A stretch of DNA of 57,640 bases from positions 1 to 57,640 of the forward strand of contig JBAXOA010000016.1 in assembly GCA_037133495.1 (NCBI GenBank), given 5' to 3'. The position numbers were made by a program, and so were the translations under genes. Source of the DNA: JAAFHB01 sp037133495 (lineage in GTDB: Bacteria > Bacteroidota > Bacteroidia > Bacteroidales > Prolixibacteraceae). Each line of letters starts with the position of its first letter. Positions within the stretch are counted from its first letter, which is position 1. Below, one piece after another: positions 15,810-23,859 of this stretch. The notes beneath the pieces were generated by a model. It did no database searches and had not been told where the DNA came from. It saw only the letters and a program-made list of their open reading frames with translations.

Positions 15810-18674
15810 TCATTGGTAGCTTTCCAATGGCTCACAGGTACAGAAAAGGTTACGGTCGCCCCAGGCATTGTCAACCCGGCCTACCGGCACCCAGAATTTA
15901 TTTTCGCGAAGCCAATCGAGAGGGAAAGCCGCCTTTTCGCGGGAATAAGTGTGATTCCAATCATTTGCGGTGAGCATTTCAGCGGTGTGCGGAGCATTCA
16001 TCAAAACATTATCTGCAGCATCGGCAATACCTGTTTCCACCTCTTTGATCTCATCATATATGGCATTCATTGTTTCAATAAACCGATCGAGTTCCTCTTT
16101 CGATTCGCTTTCGGTAGGTTCAACCATCAATGTTCCGTGAACAGGAAAAGAAAGAGTTGGTGCATGAAAGCCATAATCCATCAAACGTTTTGAGATATCG
16201 GTTTCCGAAATGCCCGAAGCGGCTTTAAGGTGCCGGCATTCCAGAATCATTTCATGACCGACCCGTCCGTTCTCACCGGTATAGAGTATTCCATAGTTGT
16301 CTTTTAACCGGGCAGCGATATAATTGGCATTCAGAATAGCTATTTTTGTGGCTTCGGTAAGTCCATCCGCACCCAACATTTTAATATATCCGTAGGTAAT
16401 AGTCAGAACAGAAGCGCTGCCCCACGGTGCACCGGAAACTGCATGAATCCCCACATGGCCGTTGTTCATAACAGAGTGAGCAGGTAAAAATTCGACAAGA
16501 TGTTTTGCAACGCAGACAGGTCCGACCCCGGGACCACCACCTCCATGAGGGATAGCAAAAGTTTTATGAAGATTCAAATGACAAACATCAGCACCTATCC
16601 GGCTTGGGTTGGTAAGTCCAACCTGGGCATTCATATTGGCACCATCCATATAAACCTGTCCGCCATATTGATGAATTATTTCGCACATTTCTGTTATCGA
16701 AGATTCAAAAACACCATGTGTCGACGGGTAGGTTACCATGAAGCATGAAAGTTCATTTTTGTACTCTTCCGCTTTAATTTTCAGTGTCGTCACATCAATA
16801 TTTCCACGCTCATCGCAAGGAACGACCACAACTTTCATCCCGGCCATTACAGCGCTTGCAGGGTTTGTTCCGTGAGCAGACGATGGAATTAAGGCTACAT
16901 TCCGGTGACCTTCTCCCCTGCTTTTGTGGTATTCGCGAATCACAAGCAGACCGGCATATTCACCTGCAGCACCTGAATTGGGTTGCAGCGAGATATCGGC
17001 AAATCCGGTAATTTCGGCCAGATCGCGACGCAGCTCTTCCATCAGTTCATGATACCCCATTGCCTGATTCTTTGGAACATACGGATGTATTCCATTGAAT
17101 TCTATCCAGCTAAGTGGTAACATCTCCGTCGCTGCATTCAGTTTCATCGTACACGATCCAAGGGAGATCATCGAATGAACCAATGAAATATCCTTCTTTT
17201 CGAGTCGTTTGATATATCGTGCCATCTCTGTTTCAGAACGGTATTTACTAAAAACATTTTGCTTCAGAAATTCCGATTTACGCAAATAACATGAATCGAC
17301 AGGACTATATTCCGGTATTGAAATGATGACCGGAACAGGTTTATTGGCTGCTTTGGCAAACACCTCAACAATCCAGTTAACATCCTCTATATTAGTTGTC
17401 TCATCGATACTCAATCCCACTTGCCCGTTGGGAAAATAACAGAAATTCATCTCCAGGTCCAAAGACAGCCATTCGATATCCTCTCGCTTAACATGTCGTG
17501 GCAAATCAATCCTGATGGTATCAAAGAAATTTTTATTTACCTGATCATAACCCAGATCTTTGATCTTGTCGGATAGCAGCGTTGCTATGCTATGAACCCT
17601 TTCGGCGATTGCTTTGATCCCTTCTGACCCGTGATAAATGGCAAACATTCCGGCCATAGTAGCCAAAAGTGCCTGTGCTGTGCAAATATTAGAGGTTGCC
17701 TTCACGCGCTTAATATGCTGTTCGCGTGTCTGAAGCGCCATACGAAGGGCATTTTTACCGTTTACATCTTTCGAAACACCGATGATCCTGCCGGGAAGGT
17801 CGCGTTTAAATTCATCGCGGGTTGCAAAGAAAGCCGCAATCGGGCCGCCGTATCCCATCGAGACACCAAAGCGCTGTGACGATCCGAAGACAATGTCCGC
17901 ACCCCATTCGCCCGGAGGGGTGAGCAATGCCAAAGCCAGTAAATCTGTAGCCACAGCAACTTTGCACCCCTTCTCCTGAACAGATTTTGTAAAAACAGAA
18001 TAATCTTCAATTTCCCCATCCGAATTTGGATATTGCAAAATAGCACCAAACCAATTTTCCTCCGCGGCTACCTCTCTGAAATTCCCCATCTTCAATTCTA
18101 TGCCAAGCGGCTCAGCCCTGGTAATCAGAACATCGAGAGTCTGTGGCCAGATAAGCTCATCTACAAAGCAGACATTGGCTCCTGCCTTTTCCTGAGCCCT
18201 TGAACGAAGGGCGTACATCATGTGCATCGCCTCTGCAGCAGCGGTCGCCTCATCCAGCAATGATGCATTGGCCAGTGGCATTGCAGTCATCTCGCAAACC
18301 ATGGTCTGGTAATTTAACAATGCCTCCAGTCTGCCCTGAGATATCTCGGCCTGATAGGGAGTGTATGACGTATACCAAACAGGATTCTCCAGAATATTCC
18401 GCAAAATTACTGCCGGGGTAATGGTATCGTACCAACCCATCCCGATATAGGTATTGAAGACTTTATTTTTCTTTGCCAGCTTCATAATCTTCCGGTAATA
18501 TTCCCGTTCGGTGAGGCCATTAGGAAGATTTAAAGGTTTATCCAACCGAATATTCGATGGCATCGTCTGATCAATAAGGATATCAAGTGATGGCACACCA
18601 ATCACTTTTAGCATTTCCTGAATATCGTTGTTACGTGGGCCAATATGCCGGCTCACAAATTTATCTATCGCCAT
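15810..18674 (-). CDS. gcvP: Glycine dehydrogenase (decarboxylating), P protein
   Basis: PLP-dependent decarboxylase of the glycine cleavage system: transfers the aminomethyl group of glycine to lipoyl-GcvH with release of CO2. The single-chain form with fused alpha and beta halves, 954 residues, is the normal length. The N-terminal FVSRHIGPRNNDIQEML is typical. The PLP lysine lies in HLNLHKTFAIPHGGGGPG (near residue 700). SLGSCTMKLNAATEM and IPSSAHGTNPASA mark the C-terminal half. No gcvT or gcvH is adjacent, so the complex is assembled from unlinked genes. The gene is bracketed by a 31-base inverted repeat (15763-15793 and 18729-18759). Confidence 0.98.
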   Translation of the reverse strand: MAIDKFVSRHIGPRNNDIQEMLKVIGVPSLDILIDQTMPSNIRLDKPLNLPNGLTEREYYRKIMKLAKKNKVFNTYIGMGWYDTITPAVILRNILENPVWYTSYTPYQAEISQGRLEALLNYQTMVCEMTAMPLANASLLDEATAAAEAMHMMYALRSRAQEKAGANVCFVDELIWPQTLDVLITRAEPLGIELKMGNFREVAAEENWFGAILQYPNSDGEIEDYSVFTKSVQEKGCKVAVATDLLALALLTPPGEWGADIVFGSSQRFGVSMGYGGPIAAFFATRDEFKRDLPGRIIGVSKDVNGKNALRMALQTREQHIKRVKATSNICTAQALLATMAGMFAIYHGSEGIKAIAERVHSIATLLSDKIKDLGYDQVNKNFFDTIRIDLPRHVKREDIEWLSLDLEMNFCYFPNGQVGLSIDETTNIEDVNWIVEVFAKAANKPVPVIISIPEYSPVDSCYLRKSEFLKQNVFSKYRSETEMARYIKRLEKKDISLVHSMISLGSCTMKLNAATEMLPLSWIEFNGIHPYVPKNQAMGYHELMEELRRDLAEITGFADISLQPNSGAAGEYAGLLVIREYHKSRGEGHRNVALIPSSAHGTNPASAVMAGMKVVVVPCDERGNIDVTTLKIKAEEYKNELSCFMVTYPSTHGVFESSITEMCEIIHQYGGQVYMDGANMNAQVGLTNPSRIGADVCHLNLHKTFAIPHGGGGPGVGPVCVAKHLVEFLPAHSVMNNGHVGIHAVSGAPWGSASVLTITYGYIKMLGADGLTEATKIAILNANYIAARLKDNYGILYTGENGRVGHEMILECRHLKAASGISETDISKRLMDYGFHAPTLSFPVHGTLMVEPTESESKEELDRFIETMNAIYDEIKEVETGIADAADNVLMNAPHTAEMLTANDWNHTYSREKAAFPLDWLRENKFWVPVGRVDNAWGDRNLFCTCEPLESYQ

Positions 18675-18728
18675 AGGAATTATATTAATTAGGAATTATC
18701 AATTACGAATTATCTAATAGAAATTATC

Positions 18729-18759
18729 AATTAGGTCCGCCAGCTGGCGGAAGGAATTA
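18729..18759 (-). repeat. 31-bp inverted repeat copy B with palindromic core, upstream of gcvP
   Basis: Exact reverse complement of 15763-15793, with the same 14-base palindrome at 18737-18750. It is embedded in several imperfect copies of a 14-15 base AT-rich unit (GAATTATCAATTAC, from about 18685 to 18782). This fills the gap between gcvP and the MBL hydrolase. Confidence 0.85.
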
Positions 18760-18794
18760 TCAATTACAAATTATCAAATTATCTTCTGCCTTTC

Positions 18795-19430
18795 TTAGTT
18801 CAAAAACATATTATTTATCTTTTCTTCCCCAATGGTTGTCTCAGGACCGTGTCCGCAGTAAACCTTTACATCGGGATCGAGCACCATCAGTTTATCCAGA
18901 ATACCGGATATTAACTGTTCGTGATTGCCGCGCGGAAGATCGGTACGTCCAACAGAGTCTTTGAAAAGTATATCTCCGCAAATGAGCAGTTTATCGGGTT
19001 TTGAATAAAACGCGACACCCCCCGGAGAATGTCCGGGAACGAAGATAACTTTAAGCGTTGAATTTCCGAATGTAATGAGATCACTATCCCCGAAGAAACG
19101 ACCCGGCAATGGAGGTTTGGTCATTTGCATCCCAAACATTTGTGATTGGCTCGAAGCCAGTCCGACCAGATAGTTATCCTCGAAATGAATCTCGCTCTTG
19201 AGGTCCCAGGTCTTGCCGGCAAACCTATTGCCCATCAGATGATCAAAATGACCATGAGTATTTAGCAATCTGACCGGTTTTAAATGATTCGATTCGATAA
19301 ACAATTTTAACTCCTGCTCTTCATGAGGATAAAAACAAGCCGGATCGATGATCACACATTCCAGTGTTTCGTCCCACAGGACAATGGCATTTACCTGGAC
19401 CGGATTAAATGTGAACTTTTTAATGTTCAT
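18795..19430 (-). CDS. MBL-fold metallo-hydrolase (glyoxalase II-like)
   Basis: 211 residues from ATG 19430, giving the family-typical start MNIKKFTFNPVQVNA; the longer frame begins with hydrophobic non-conserved residues. The metal-binding motif THGHFDH (H-x-H-x-D-H) follows LLNTH, with a further histidine in VPGHSPGGV and the bridging Asp in LLICGDILF, and a last histidine in YCGHGPETT. This is the glyoxalase-II-like pattern (YcbL/GloB group, two metal ions). Likely a thioester or lactone hydrolase in the cytoplasm; the substrate cannot be determined. It stands alone between gcvP and the J-domain gene. Confidence 0.88.
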   Translation of the reverse strand: MNIKKFTFNPVQVNAIVLWDETLECVIIDPACFYPHEEQELKLFIESNHLKPVRLLNTHGHFDHLMGNRFAGKTWDLKSEIHFEDNYLVGLASSQSQMFGMQMTKPPLPGRFFGDSDLITFGNSTLKVIFVPGHSPGGVAFYSKPDKLLICGDILFKDSVGRTDLPRGNHEQLISGILDKLMVLDPDVKVYCGHGPETTIGEEKINNMFLN

Positions 19431-19582
19431 GAAATATAGTATTATTACGCTATATAGTTGCAATAAAGCCCATTGCCTTTGGCACAGGATGTAATTGAAT
19501 ATCCATTAACCCGGCAAAATGCGGCACGACGAAGGTAGAAAATGTATTAGTAAGATCAAATTAGTTAGGTTAAACTTTTGAT

Positions 19583-19590
19583 TACCTTTG
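19583..19590 (+). promoter_or_regulatory. Bacteroidota -7 box for the J-domain/KTSC gene
   Basis: TACCTTTG is a perfect TAnnTTTG element 34 bases before the ATG at 19624. No good TTG at the -33 position. It makes the in-frame TTG at 19588 impossible as a start, since that codon would be inside the promoter. Confidence 0.5.
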
Positions 19591-19623
19591 CACCTTGAAA
19601 ATAAAATTAGATTAGAGAAAATT

Positions 19624-20067
19624 ATGAAGCGCATCATTGAATACAGAAGGCTATTAGACATCACTCCGGATACTGATTTAGGCGGATTAAAAACGACTTA
19701 CAGAAATTTGATGAAGGAGTGGCATCCTGATAAGTTCATTGGCGACGATGAAGCGAAAGCAGAAGCGGAAGATAAAAGCAAAAACATTATTGAAGCCTAT
19801 CATTTTTTGGTGAGCATATCCCCTGAGACGAAAGCGTTTAATCTGGAGAATTACACGAATATAACCAACACCTGCGGGATTGATGATTATTCCTACAAAG
19901 GGCAAACTTTAAAAATCACTTTTCAGGATGGGAGTGTTTACGAATACTTCGGAATACCCAAAAATATCTACAACAAGTTTATTGGATCAGCTACTCTTGC
20001 CAGGTTTGCGAAAAGGCATATTTTCTATTCCTATACCTACCGAAACGTAAGCAAGCAGACTGCTTAA
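19624..20067 (+). CDS. J-domain protein with C-terminal KTSC domain
   Basis: 147 residues from ATG 19624. Residues 1-75 form a DnaJ-like J domain with the HPD motif in KEWHPDKF and helices either side; this would stimulate a DnaK ATPase. Residues of about 92-143 match the KTSC domain (YKGQTLKITFQDGSVYEYFGIP, NKFIGSATLARFAKRHI), a small beta-rich domain found in phage and bacterial proteins and of uncertain role. There is no zinc-finger or substrate-binding C-terminus of classical DnaJ, so this is a type III J protein with a specialised cargo or target. It stands alone, with a -7 box upstream. Confidence 0.85.
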   Translation: MKRIIEYRRLLDITPDTDLGGLKTTYRNLMKEWHPDKFIGDDEAKAEAEDKSKNIIEAYHFLVSISPETKAFNLENYTNITNTCGIDDYSYKGQTLKITFQDGSVYEYFGIPKNIYNKFIGSATLARFAKRHIFYSYTYRNVSKQTA

Positions 20068-20160
20068 AGAACATTTATTTTTTTATTCTTCCTTGAGTAC
20101 CCCGTTTCCGGAATAAGAAATGAATTACGATCCGGTTCTTCAAGTATGGCTACATAATTT

Positions 20161-21096
20161 TTACTGAGCGTCTGTGAAGAACGTCCATGCCACAATACGG
20201 CTGATCTTATTTCCCTGACCCATCGGAATTATCTTTATCCCGACTGCTTCTGCCTTTTTGAGCATCTCTTCCACCTTTTTAAGATTGGATTCTTTCGAAA
20301 GCAAAGTAGTGAACCACAGACAAGAAGCAGCGAATTGCTTGCTTTGTATAATCATATTCTGAACGAATCGTAATTCACCTCCTTCGCACCACAATTCATT
20401 ACCCTGTCCACCAAAATTCAATACCGGATTTGTGATCTTCCTGGAGTTTAAGTTCTTTAGTTTACGAAGCGAGCCGGATTGGGCATCCTTAGCTGATGAA
20501 TGAAAAGGCGGATTGCAGATAGTCAGGTCGAAATGTTCATCCGGCCGAATAATCCCATTAAAAATATCTCCGGAATGCTTTTGCAGTCTTAATTCAATCT
20601 TTCCATCCAGAATGGGATTCAATGCTACAATTTTATTAGCTGATTCAAGAGAAACCGGATCTATATCAGTACCCACGAACGACCAGCCGTACTCGCTGGT
20701 TCCGATTAGCGGATACACGCAACTTGATCCTGTGCCAATATCCAGGCATTTTACTGAACTGCCTGTCGGAATATTTCCGTTTCTGCTATCTGTCAACAGA
20801 TCTGCAATATAATGAATATAATCGGCTCTTCCGGGAACCGGAGGGCAGAGATAACCGGAAGGAATATTCCAGTGATCAATGCCATAGAGATGTTTCAACA
20901 ATGCTTTATTTAGTATTCGGACCGCTTGGGGATCAGAAAAATCGATTGATTCATCATCATAACTGTTCAACTTCACAAATGGAGCCAGTTCAGGAGTGCT
21001 TTCGGACAACTGTCTGAATTCGTAACGCCCTCGGTGCTTGTTCCGCGGATGCAGCATTATTTTCTCCTTCGGGTGTTCTCTCTTTTTATGAAGCAT
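20161..21096 (-). CDS. rlmF: 23S rRNA (adenine(1618)-N6)-methyltransferase
   Basis: Methylates N6 of A1618 in 23S rRNA with S-adenosylmethionine. 311 residues. The family stretch DFSDPQAVRILNKALLKH, GIDHWNIPSGYLCPPVPGRADYIHYIADLL, the SAM motif LDIGTGSSCVYPLIG and the N6-adenine catalytic motif NPPFHSS are all present. A second ATG at 21057 (MLHPRNKHRGRY) lies nearer the start of similarity; the upstream 13 residues (KKREHPKEKI) may be real or not. It is 12 bases downstream of pcm, so co-transcribed. The 93 bases after its stop (20068-20160) hold no gene. Confidence 0.93.
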   Translation of the reverse strand: MLHKKREHPKEKIMLHPRNKHRGRYEFRQLSESTPELAPFVKLNSYDDESIDFSDPQAVRILNKALLKHLYGIDHWNIPSGYLCPPVPGRADYIHYIADLLTDSRNGNIPTGSSVKCLDIGTGSSCVYPLIGTSEYGWSFVGTDIDPVSLESANKIVALNPILDGKIELRLQKHSGDIFNGIIRPDEHFDLTICNPPFHSSAKDAQSGSLRKLKNLNSRKITNPVLNFGGQGNELWCEGGELRFVQNMIIQSKQFAASCLWFTTLLSKESNLKKVEEMLKKAEAVGIKIIPMGQGNKISRIVAWTFFTDAQ

Positions 21097-21108
21097 GAAA
21101 TACTTTCT

Positions 21109-21762
21109 TTAGTCTGCAAGACCGCTTAATAATGGCACAAAAACAAATCCACCCCTATCATCCTCGGAATATTCATTCTCACTTATTCGCGTGATAACCT
21201 TCATAATCTGATGATCCGATTTTCCCACCGGGATAACCATAATTCCGCCGATTTTCAGTTGCTGTTTGAGAGGTTCCGGAACAAATGAGGCTCCGGCTGT
21301 TACGATGATCTTATCGAAAGGGCCGTAAGTCGGAAGACCTTGATATCCATCTCCATAGAAAAAATGAGGTCGAAATCCTAAGTTAGGGAGTAAATTCCGG
21401 GCAAAATCATACAATGATTTTTGCCGTTCGATAGTGTACACGCTGGCACACAGCCTGCACAGAACTGCTGCCTGATAACCCGATCCGGTGCCAACCTCCA
21501 GCACCTTATCAAACTTCTTCAGCTGTAAGGCCTCTGTCTGAAAAGCAACGGTATAAGGCTGTGAAATCGTTTGTCCGGCTGCAATAGGGAAAGCTTTATC
21601 AATATAGGCAAACTGGACAAAACTATTATCCATAAACAAGTGGCGCGGAACAGCATTAATTGCATCAAGCACAGCCTCATCTGCGATTCCCTTTTGCCTG
21701 ATGGCCTCCACTAATTTACGCCGCATTCCCTGATGCATGAAAGAATCAGCTATATGAGCCAT
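21109..21762 (-). CDS. pcm: Protein-L-isoaspartate O-methyltransferase
   Basis: Repairs isoaspartyl residues in aged proteins by SAM-dependent methylation. 217 residues from ATG 21762; a TTG at 21777 would add five residues. Signature features: VPRHLFM, the ISQPYTVAFQTEAL segment, the SAM motif VLEVGTGSGYQAAVL, and DKIIVTAGASFVPEPLKQQLKIGG. Located 12 bases upstream of rlmF, in the same operon. A minus-strand TAAATTTG (plus coordinates 21974-21981) with a TTG 22 bases further upstream is a possible distant promoter. Confidence 0.95.
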   Translation of the reverse strand: MAHIADSFMHQGMRRKLVEAIRQKGIADEAVLDAINAVPRHLFMDNSFVQFAYIDKAFPIAAGQTISQPYTVAFQTEALQLKKFDKVLEVGTGSGYQAAVLCRLCASVYTIERQKSLYDFARNLLPNLGFRPHFFYGDGYQGLPTYGPFDKIIVTAGASFVPEPLKQQLKIGGIMVIPVGKSDHQIMKVITRISENEYSEDDRGGFVFVPLLSGLAD

Positions 21763-22059
21763 TTGAGTAATTGTCAATTAACAATGTTCAATTTTCAGTA
21801 GTAATTCAATTCTTGAATGAAATATAATTCCGACAATAAATATTACCGGTTGCATATTAAATATCTCTTTGTTGATATGCATTATAATCTCCTTAAAAAA
21901 AATAGCAACCATCAGTATTCCTTGAACTTACAGCTACAAGTTAGTTTTAGTCCGAATACTGTAATCTAATGGGCAAATTTAGCACAATTTCAGGCTTTGT
22001 GAACAATCGATGGTTGATAAAATCCTTGAAGACAACGGAAATATACCTGAGCATAAAAG

Positions 22060-22067
22060 TATATTTG
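22060..22067 (+). promoter_or_regulatory. Possible -7 box immediately before the Gfo/Idh-like gene
   Basis: TATATTTG is a perfect TAnnTTTG element 7 bases before the ATG at 22075, which would give an almost leaderless mRNA. No -33 TTG at the expected spacing. The rest of the 21778-22059 gap shows no gene. Confidence 0.35.
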
Positions 22068-22074
22068 TTTCAGA

Positions 22075-22971
22075 ATGTTAAGCGCAGCCATCATACTTCC
22101 GGACGAAGCAGAAATGCCTTCTGCAAATTCACTTCTTTCCATTAAAGGGATTGAGTGGAGTGGAATTTTTCACTCGGGTAAAAATAAGAAGAATCACTCG
22201 CTCAATCATTCGTTCATCTTTTCGACCATTGAGATCATCCCTCTGATCAATGATCTTTTGATCATTGCCGATCCGAATCTGTGTACGTTCGAGTACCTTT
22301 CATTTGCAATCAGAAACGGATGCCATTTGTCTCTGCCGGACAAACTGCAACTAACGACTCACGAGCGCAGGCAGCTGGTGCATCTGGCTGATGAAGGGGG
22401 GACTTTTATTCAGATTCAAAATGACTTTCTCTTTCATCCTTTTCAGGAAAAAATCAGAAGCCAATCTAATCGCATACGCTTTATCGAAGCATCACAATCG
22501 GCACCCGGCAAGCATGATCAACTGAACGAAATGCTTTTAAATAATCTGCTAATGATCCTCAGGGCAGCCGGATCACCCGTTCGCAAGTTAAACGTGTTTA
22601 CCGGGACAATGCCCTCAAGCGAACCTGATGTATTAAATATTCACATTAATTTCAAAAATGGCTCGGTTGCCGCGCTTACATTGAAATTCATTGGAGTACA
22701 AAAGGCGCATATATTATCTCTTCATTCAGGGGGGGAAGTCACGAATTTTGATTTTATTCAAAATAAAATATCCTATTTCCCGGATAAAAAAACTAATGGA
22801 AACGCTCCAAATGCAGGTCATGAGCCCTTTAAGGAGCAGATTAACGACTTCATTAAAAATATTTCAGAGAAAAACAGCCCCGGATTTAGTCTTGATGATG
22901 AGAACCAGGTTTTCCTTTTGATGGAAAAAATCAGGGAGAAAATCGGCATGAATTCATATTCAATGCAATAA
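22075..22971 (+). CDS. Degenerate Gfo/Idh/MocA oxidoreductase-like protein
   Basis: 298 residues. The middle segment, IIADPNLCTFEYLSFAIRNGCHLSLPDKLQLTTHERRQLVHLADE, reads like the second half of a Gfo/Idh/MocA Rossmann domain, where the usual form is ATPNxxHxxxxxxAxxxGKHVxxEKPxA. The canonical EKP is replaced by PDK. There is no GxGxxG in the N-terminus. The C-terminal part (HEPFKEQINDFIKNISEKNSPGFSLDDENQVFLLMEKI) matches the end of such enzymes. It looks like an oxidoreductase-fold protein that has lost cofactor binding. The VOC gene starts 13 bases after its stop and is probably co-transcribed. Confidence 0.6.
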   Translation: MLSAAIILPDEAEMPSANSLLSIKGIEWSGIFHSGKNKKNHSLNHSFIFSTIEIIPLINDLLIIADPNLCTFEYLSFAIRNGCHLSLPDKLQLTTHERRQLVHLADEGGTFIQIQNDFLFHPFQEKIRSQSNRIRFIEASQSAPGKHDQLNEMLLNNLLMILRAAGSPVRKLNVFTGTMPSSEPDVLNIHINFKNGSVAALTLKFIGVQKAHILSLHSGGEVTNFDFIQNKISYFPDKKTNGNAPNAGHEPFKEQINDFIKNISEKNSPGFSLDDENQVFLLMEKIREKIGMNSYSMQ

Positions 22972-22984
22972 AATCACTCATCAA

Positions 22985-23377
22985 ATGAAAATTACCCATC
23001 TGGCAATCTGGACAAATGACCTGGAACGTTTGCGCGACTTCTATTGCGAATATTTTGATGCCAAATCGAATGAAAAGTACATTAACCTTGTCAAACAATT
23101 TTCGTCCTATTTTCTGACATTTGAGAATGGTGGCTGCAGTCTGGAATTAATGAACAGGCCAAATCTGACCGTTATGAGTGATTTGGAACTTAACAGCAGA
23201 ACAGGATTAGCTCATTTCGCCTTTTCTGCAGGATCAAAAGAAAAGGTTGATTCGCATACCAAAATACTTAAGGAGGCAGGATATGCAGTTATTGGAGAAG
23301 CACGATTTACCGGAGATGGATTTTACGAAAGTGCGATCGCCGATCCTGATGGAAATATTGTAGAGATTACGATTTAG
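22985..23377 (+). CDS. VOC family (glyoxalase/bleomycin-resistance-like) protein
   Basis: 130 residues, one vicinal-oxygen-chelate unit: MKITHLAIWTNDLERLRDFYCEYF at the start, GGCSLELM in the middle, LAHFAFS near 75 and the closing DPDGNIVEI. Candidate metal ligands are H5, E53, H77 and E127, the arrangement seen in glyoxalase I-type proteins. Substrate unknown. Located 13 bases after the Gfo/Idh-like gene. The stop codon TAG is inside the first unit of the TTAGGCTR tandem repeat. Confidence 0.85.
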   Translation: MKITHLAIWTNDLERLRDFYCEYFDAKSNEKYINLVKQFSSYFLTFENGGCSLELMNRPNLTVMSDLELNSRTGLAHFAFSAGSKEKVDSHTKILKEAGYAVIGEARFTGDGFYESAIADPDGNIVEITI

Positions 23378-23443
23378 GCTGTTAGGCTGTTAGGTTGTTA
23401 GGCTATTAGGCTATTAGGCTTTAGGCTATTAGGCTGTAGGCTG
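23374..23443 (+). repeat. Tandem array of about nine TTAGGCTR units
   Basis: Units of 7-8 bases (TTAGGCTG, TTAGGCTG, TTAGGTTG, TTAGGCTA, TTAGGCTA, TTAGGCT, TTAGGCTA, TTAGGCTG, TAGGCTG) run without interruption between the convergent VOC gene and the gene ending at 23452. The first unit supplies the VOC stop codon. Confidence 0.9.
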
Positions 23444-23451
23444 TCAGGGAA

Positions 23452-23775
23452 TTACTTCACAAAGTCCCAGTATTCATCAACACAATCAGTGGTATATTGA
23501 TTCCAGTAAGCCGGAGAAACACGCTTGCCTTCAGCAGTCTTCAGCACCATTTCGTAAACAGCGATTGTCGGATTAAAAACGAGATCCGTAACACCAATCG
23601 TGAAAAGTGCCGGCGCTCCTTCAACCTGAACTTCTTCTGAAACCAAAACTTCCAGCTTATTTATTTCAAGCAAATTTTTCAGGAAATCCACCCGGGCTGC
23701 ACTAGCACCTTTTTCGACGACAGTACAACGTACGCCGTTTATTTCTTCAACGATATGTTTAGCTTTCAGTGTCAT
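23452..23775 (-). CDS. Conserved hypothetical protein, 107 residues
   Basis: A soluble protein without a signal peptide or membrane helix: MTLKAKHIVEEINGVRCTVVEKG, then VDFLKNLLEINKLEVLVSEEV, ending YWNQYTTDCVDEYWDFVK. Composition and codon use resemble the neighbours, and the frame is clean, so I take it as a real gene. I do not recognise a domain. It is downstream of nuoN (84 bases) in the same orientation and may be the last gene of that transcript, but a link to complex I is not shown. Confidence 0.7.
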   Translation of the reverse strand: MTLKAKHIVEEINGVRCTVVEKGASAARVDFLKNLLEINKLEVLVSEEVQVEGAPALFTIGVTDLVFNPTIAVYEMVLKTAEGKRVSPAYWNQYTTDCVDEYWDFVK

Positions 23776-23859
23776 AATATTCCTTATTTACTCTTTCTGG
23801 TCTTTTTATTTACTTAATTCATTAAGTTCCGGCATTATTCAGGCCTCTCCAAAAGCGGA

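Noticed and set aside
15763..18759. 31-bp inverted repeats flanking gcvP as ends of an insertion sequence or transposon
   Set aside because: The enclosed gene is a full-length housekeeping gene with no transposase, and no target-site duplication can be seen next to the arms; the internal palindrome is more like a REP element.
19588..19623. TTG start for the J-domain/KTSC gene
   Set aside because: The codon overlaps the TACCTTTG promoter element and the extra residues do not belong to the J domain; ATG at 19624 fits the domain start.
23374..23443. CRISPR-like repeat array
   Set aside because: The units are 7-8 bases and directly abut each other with no spacers.
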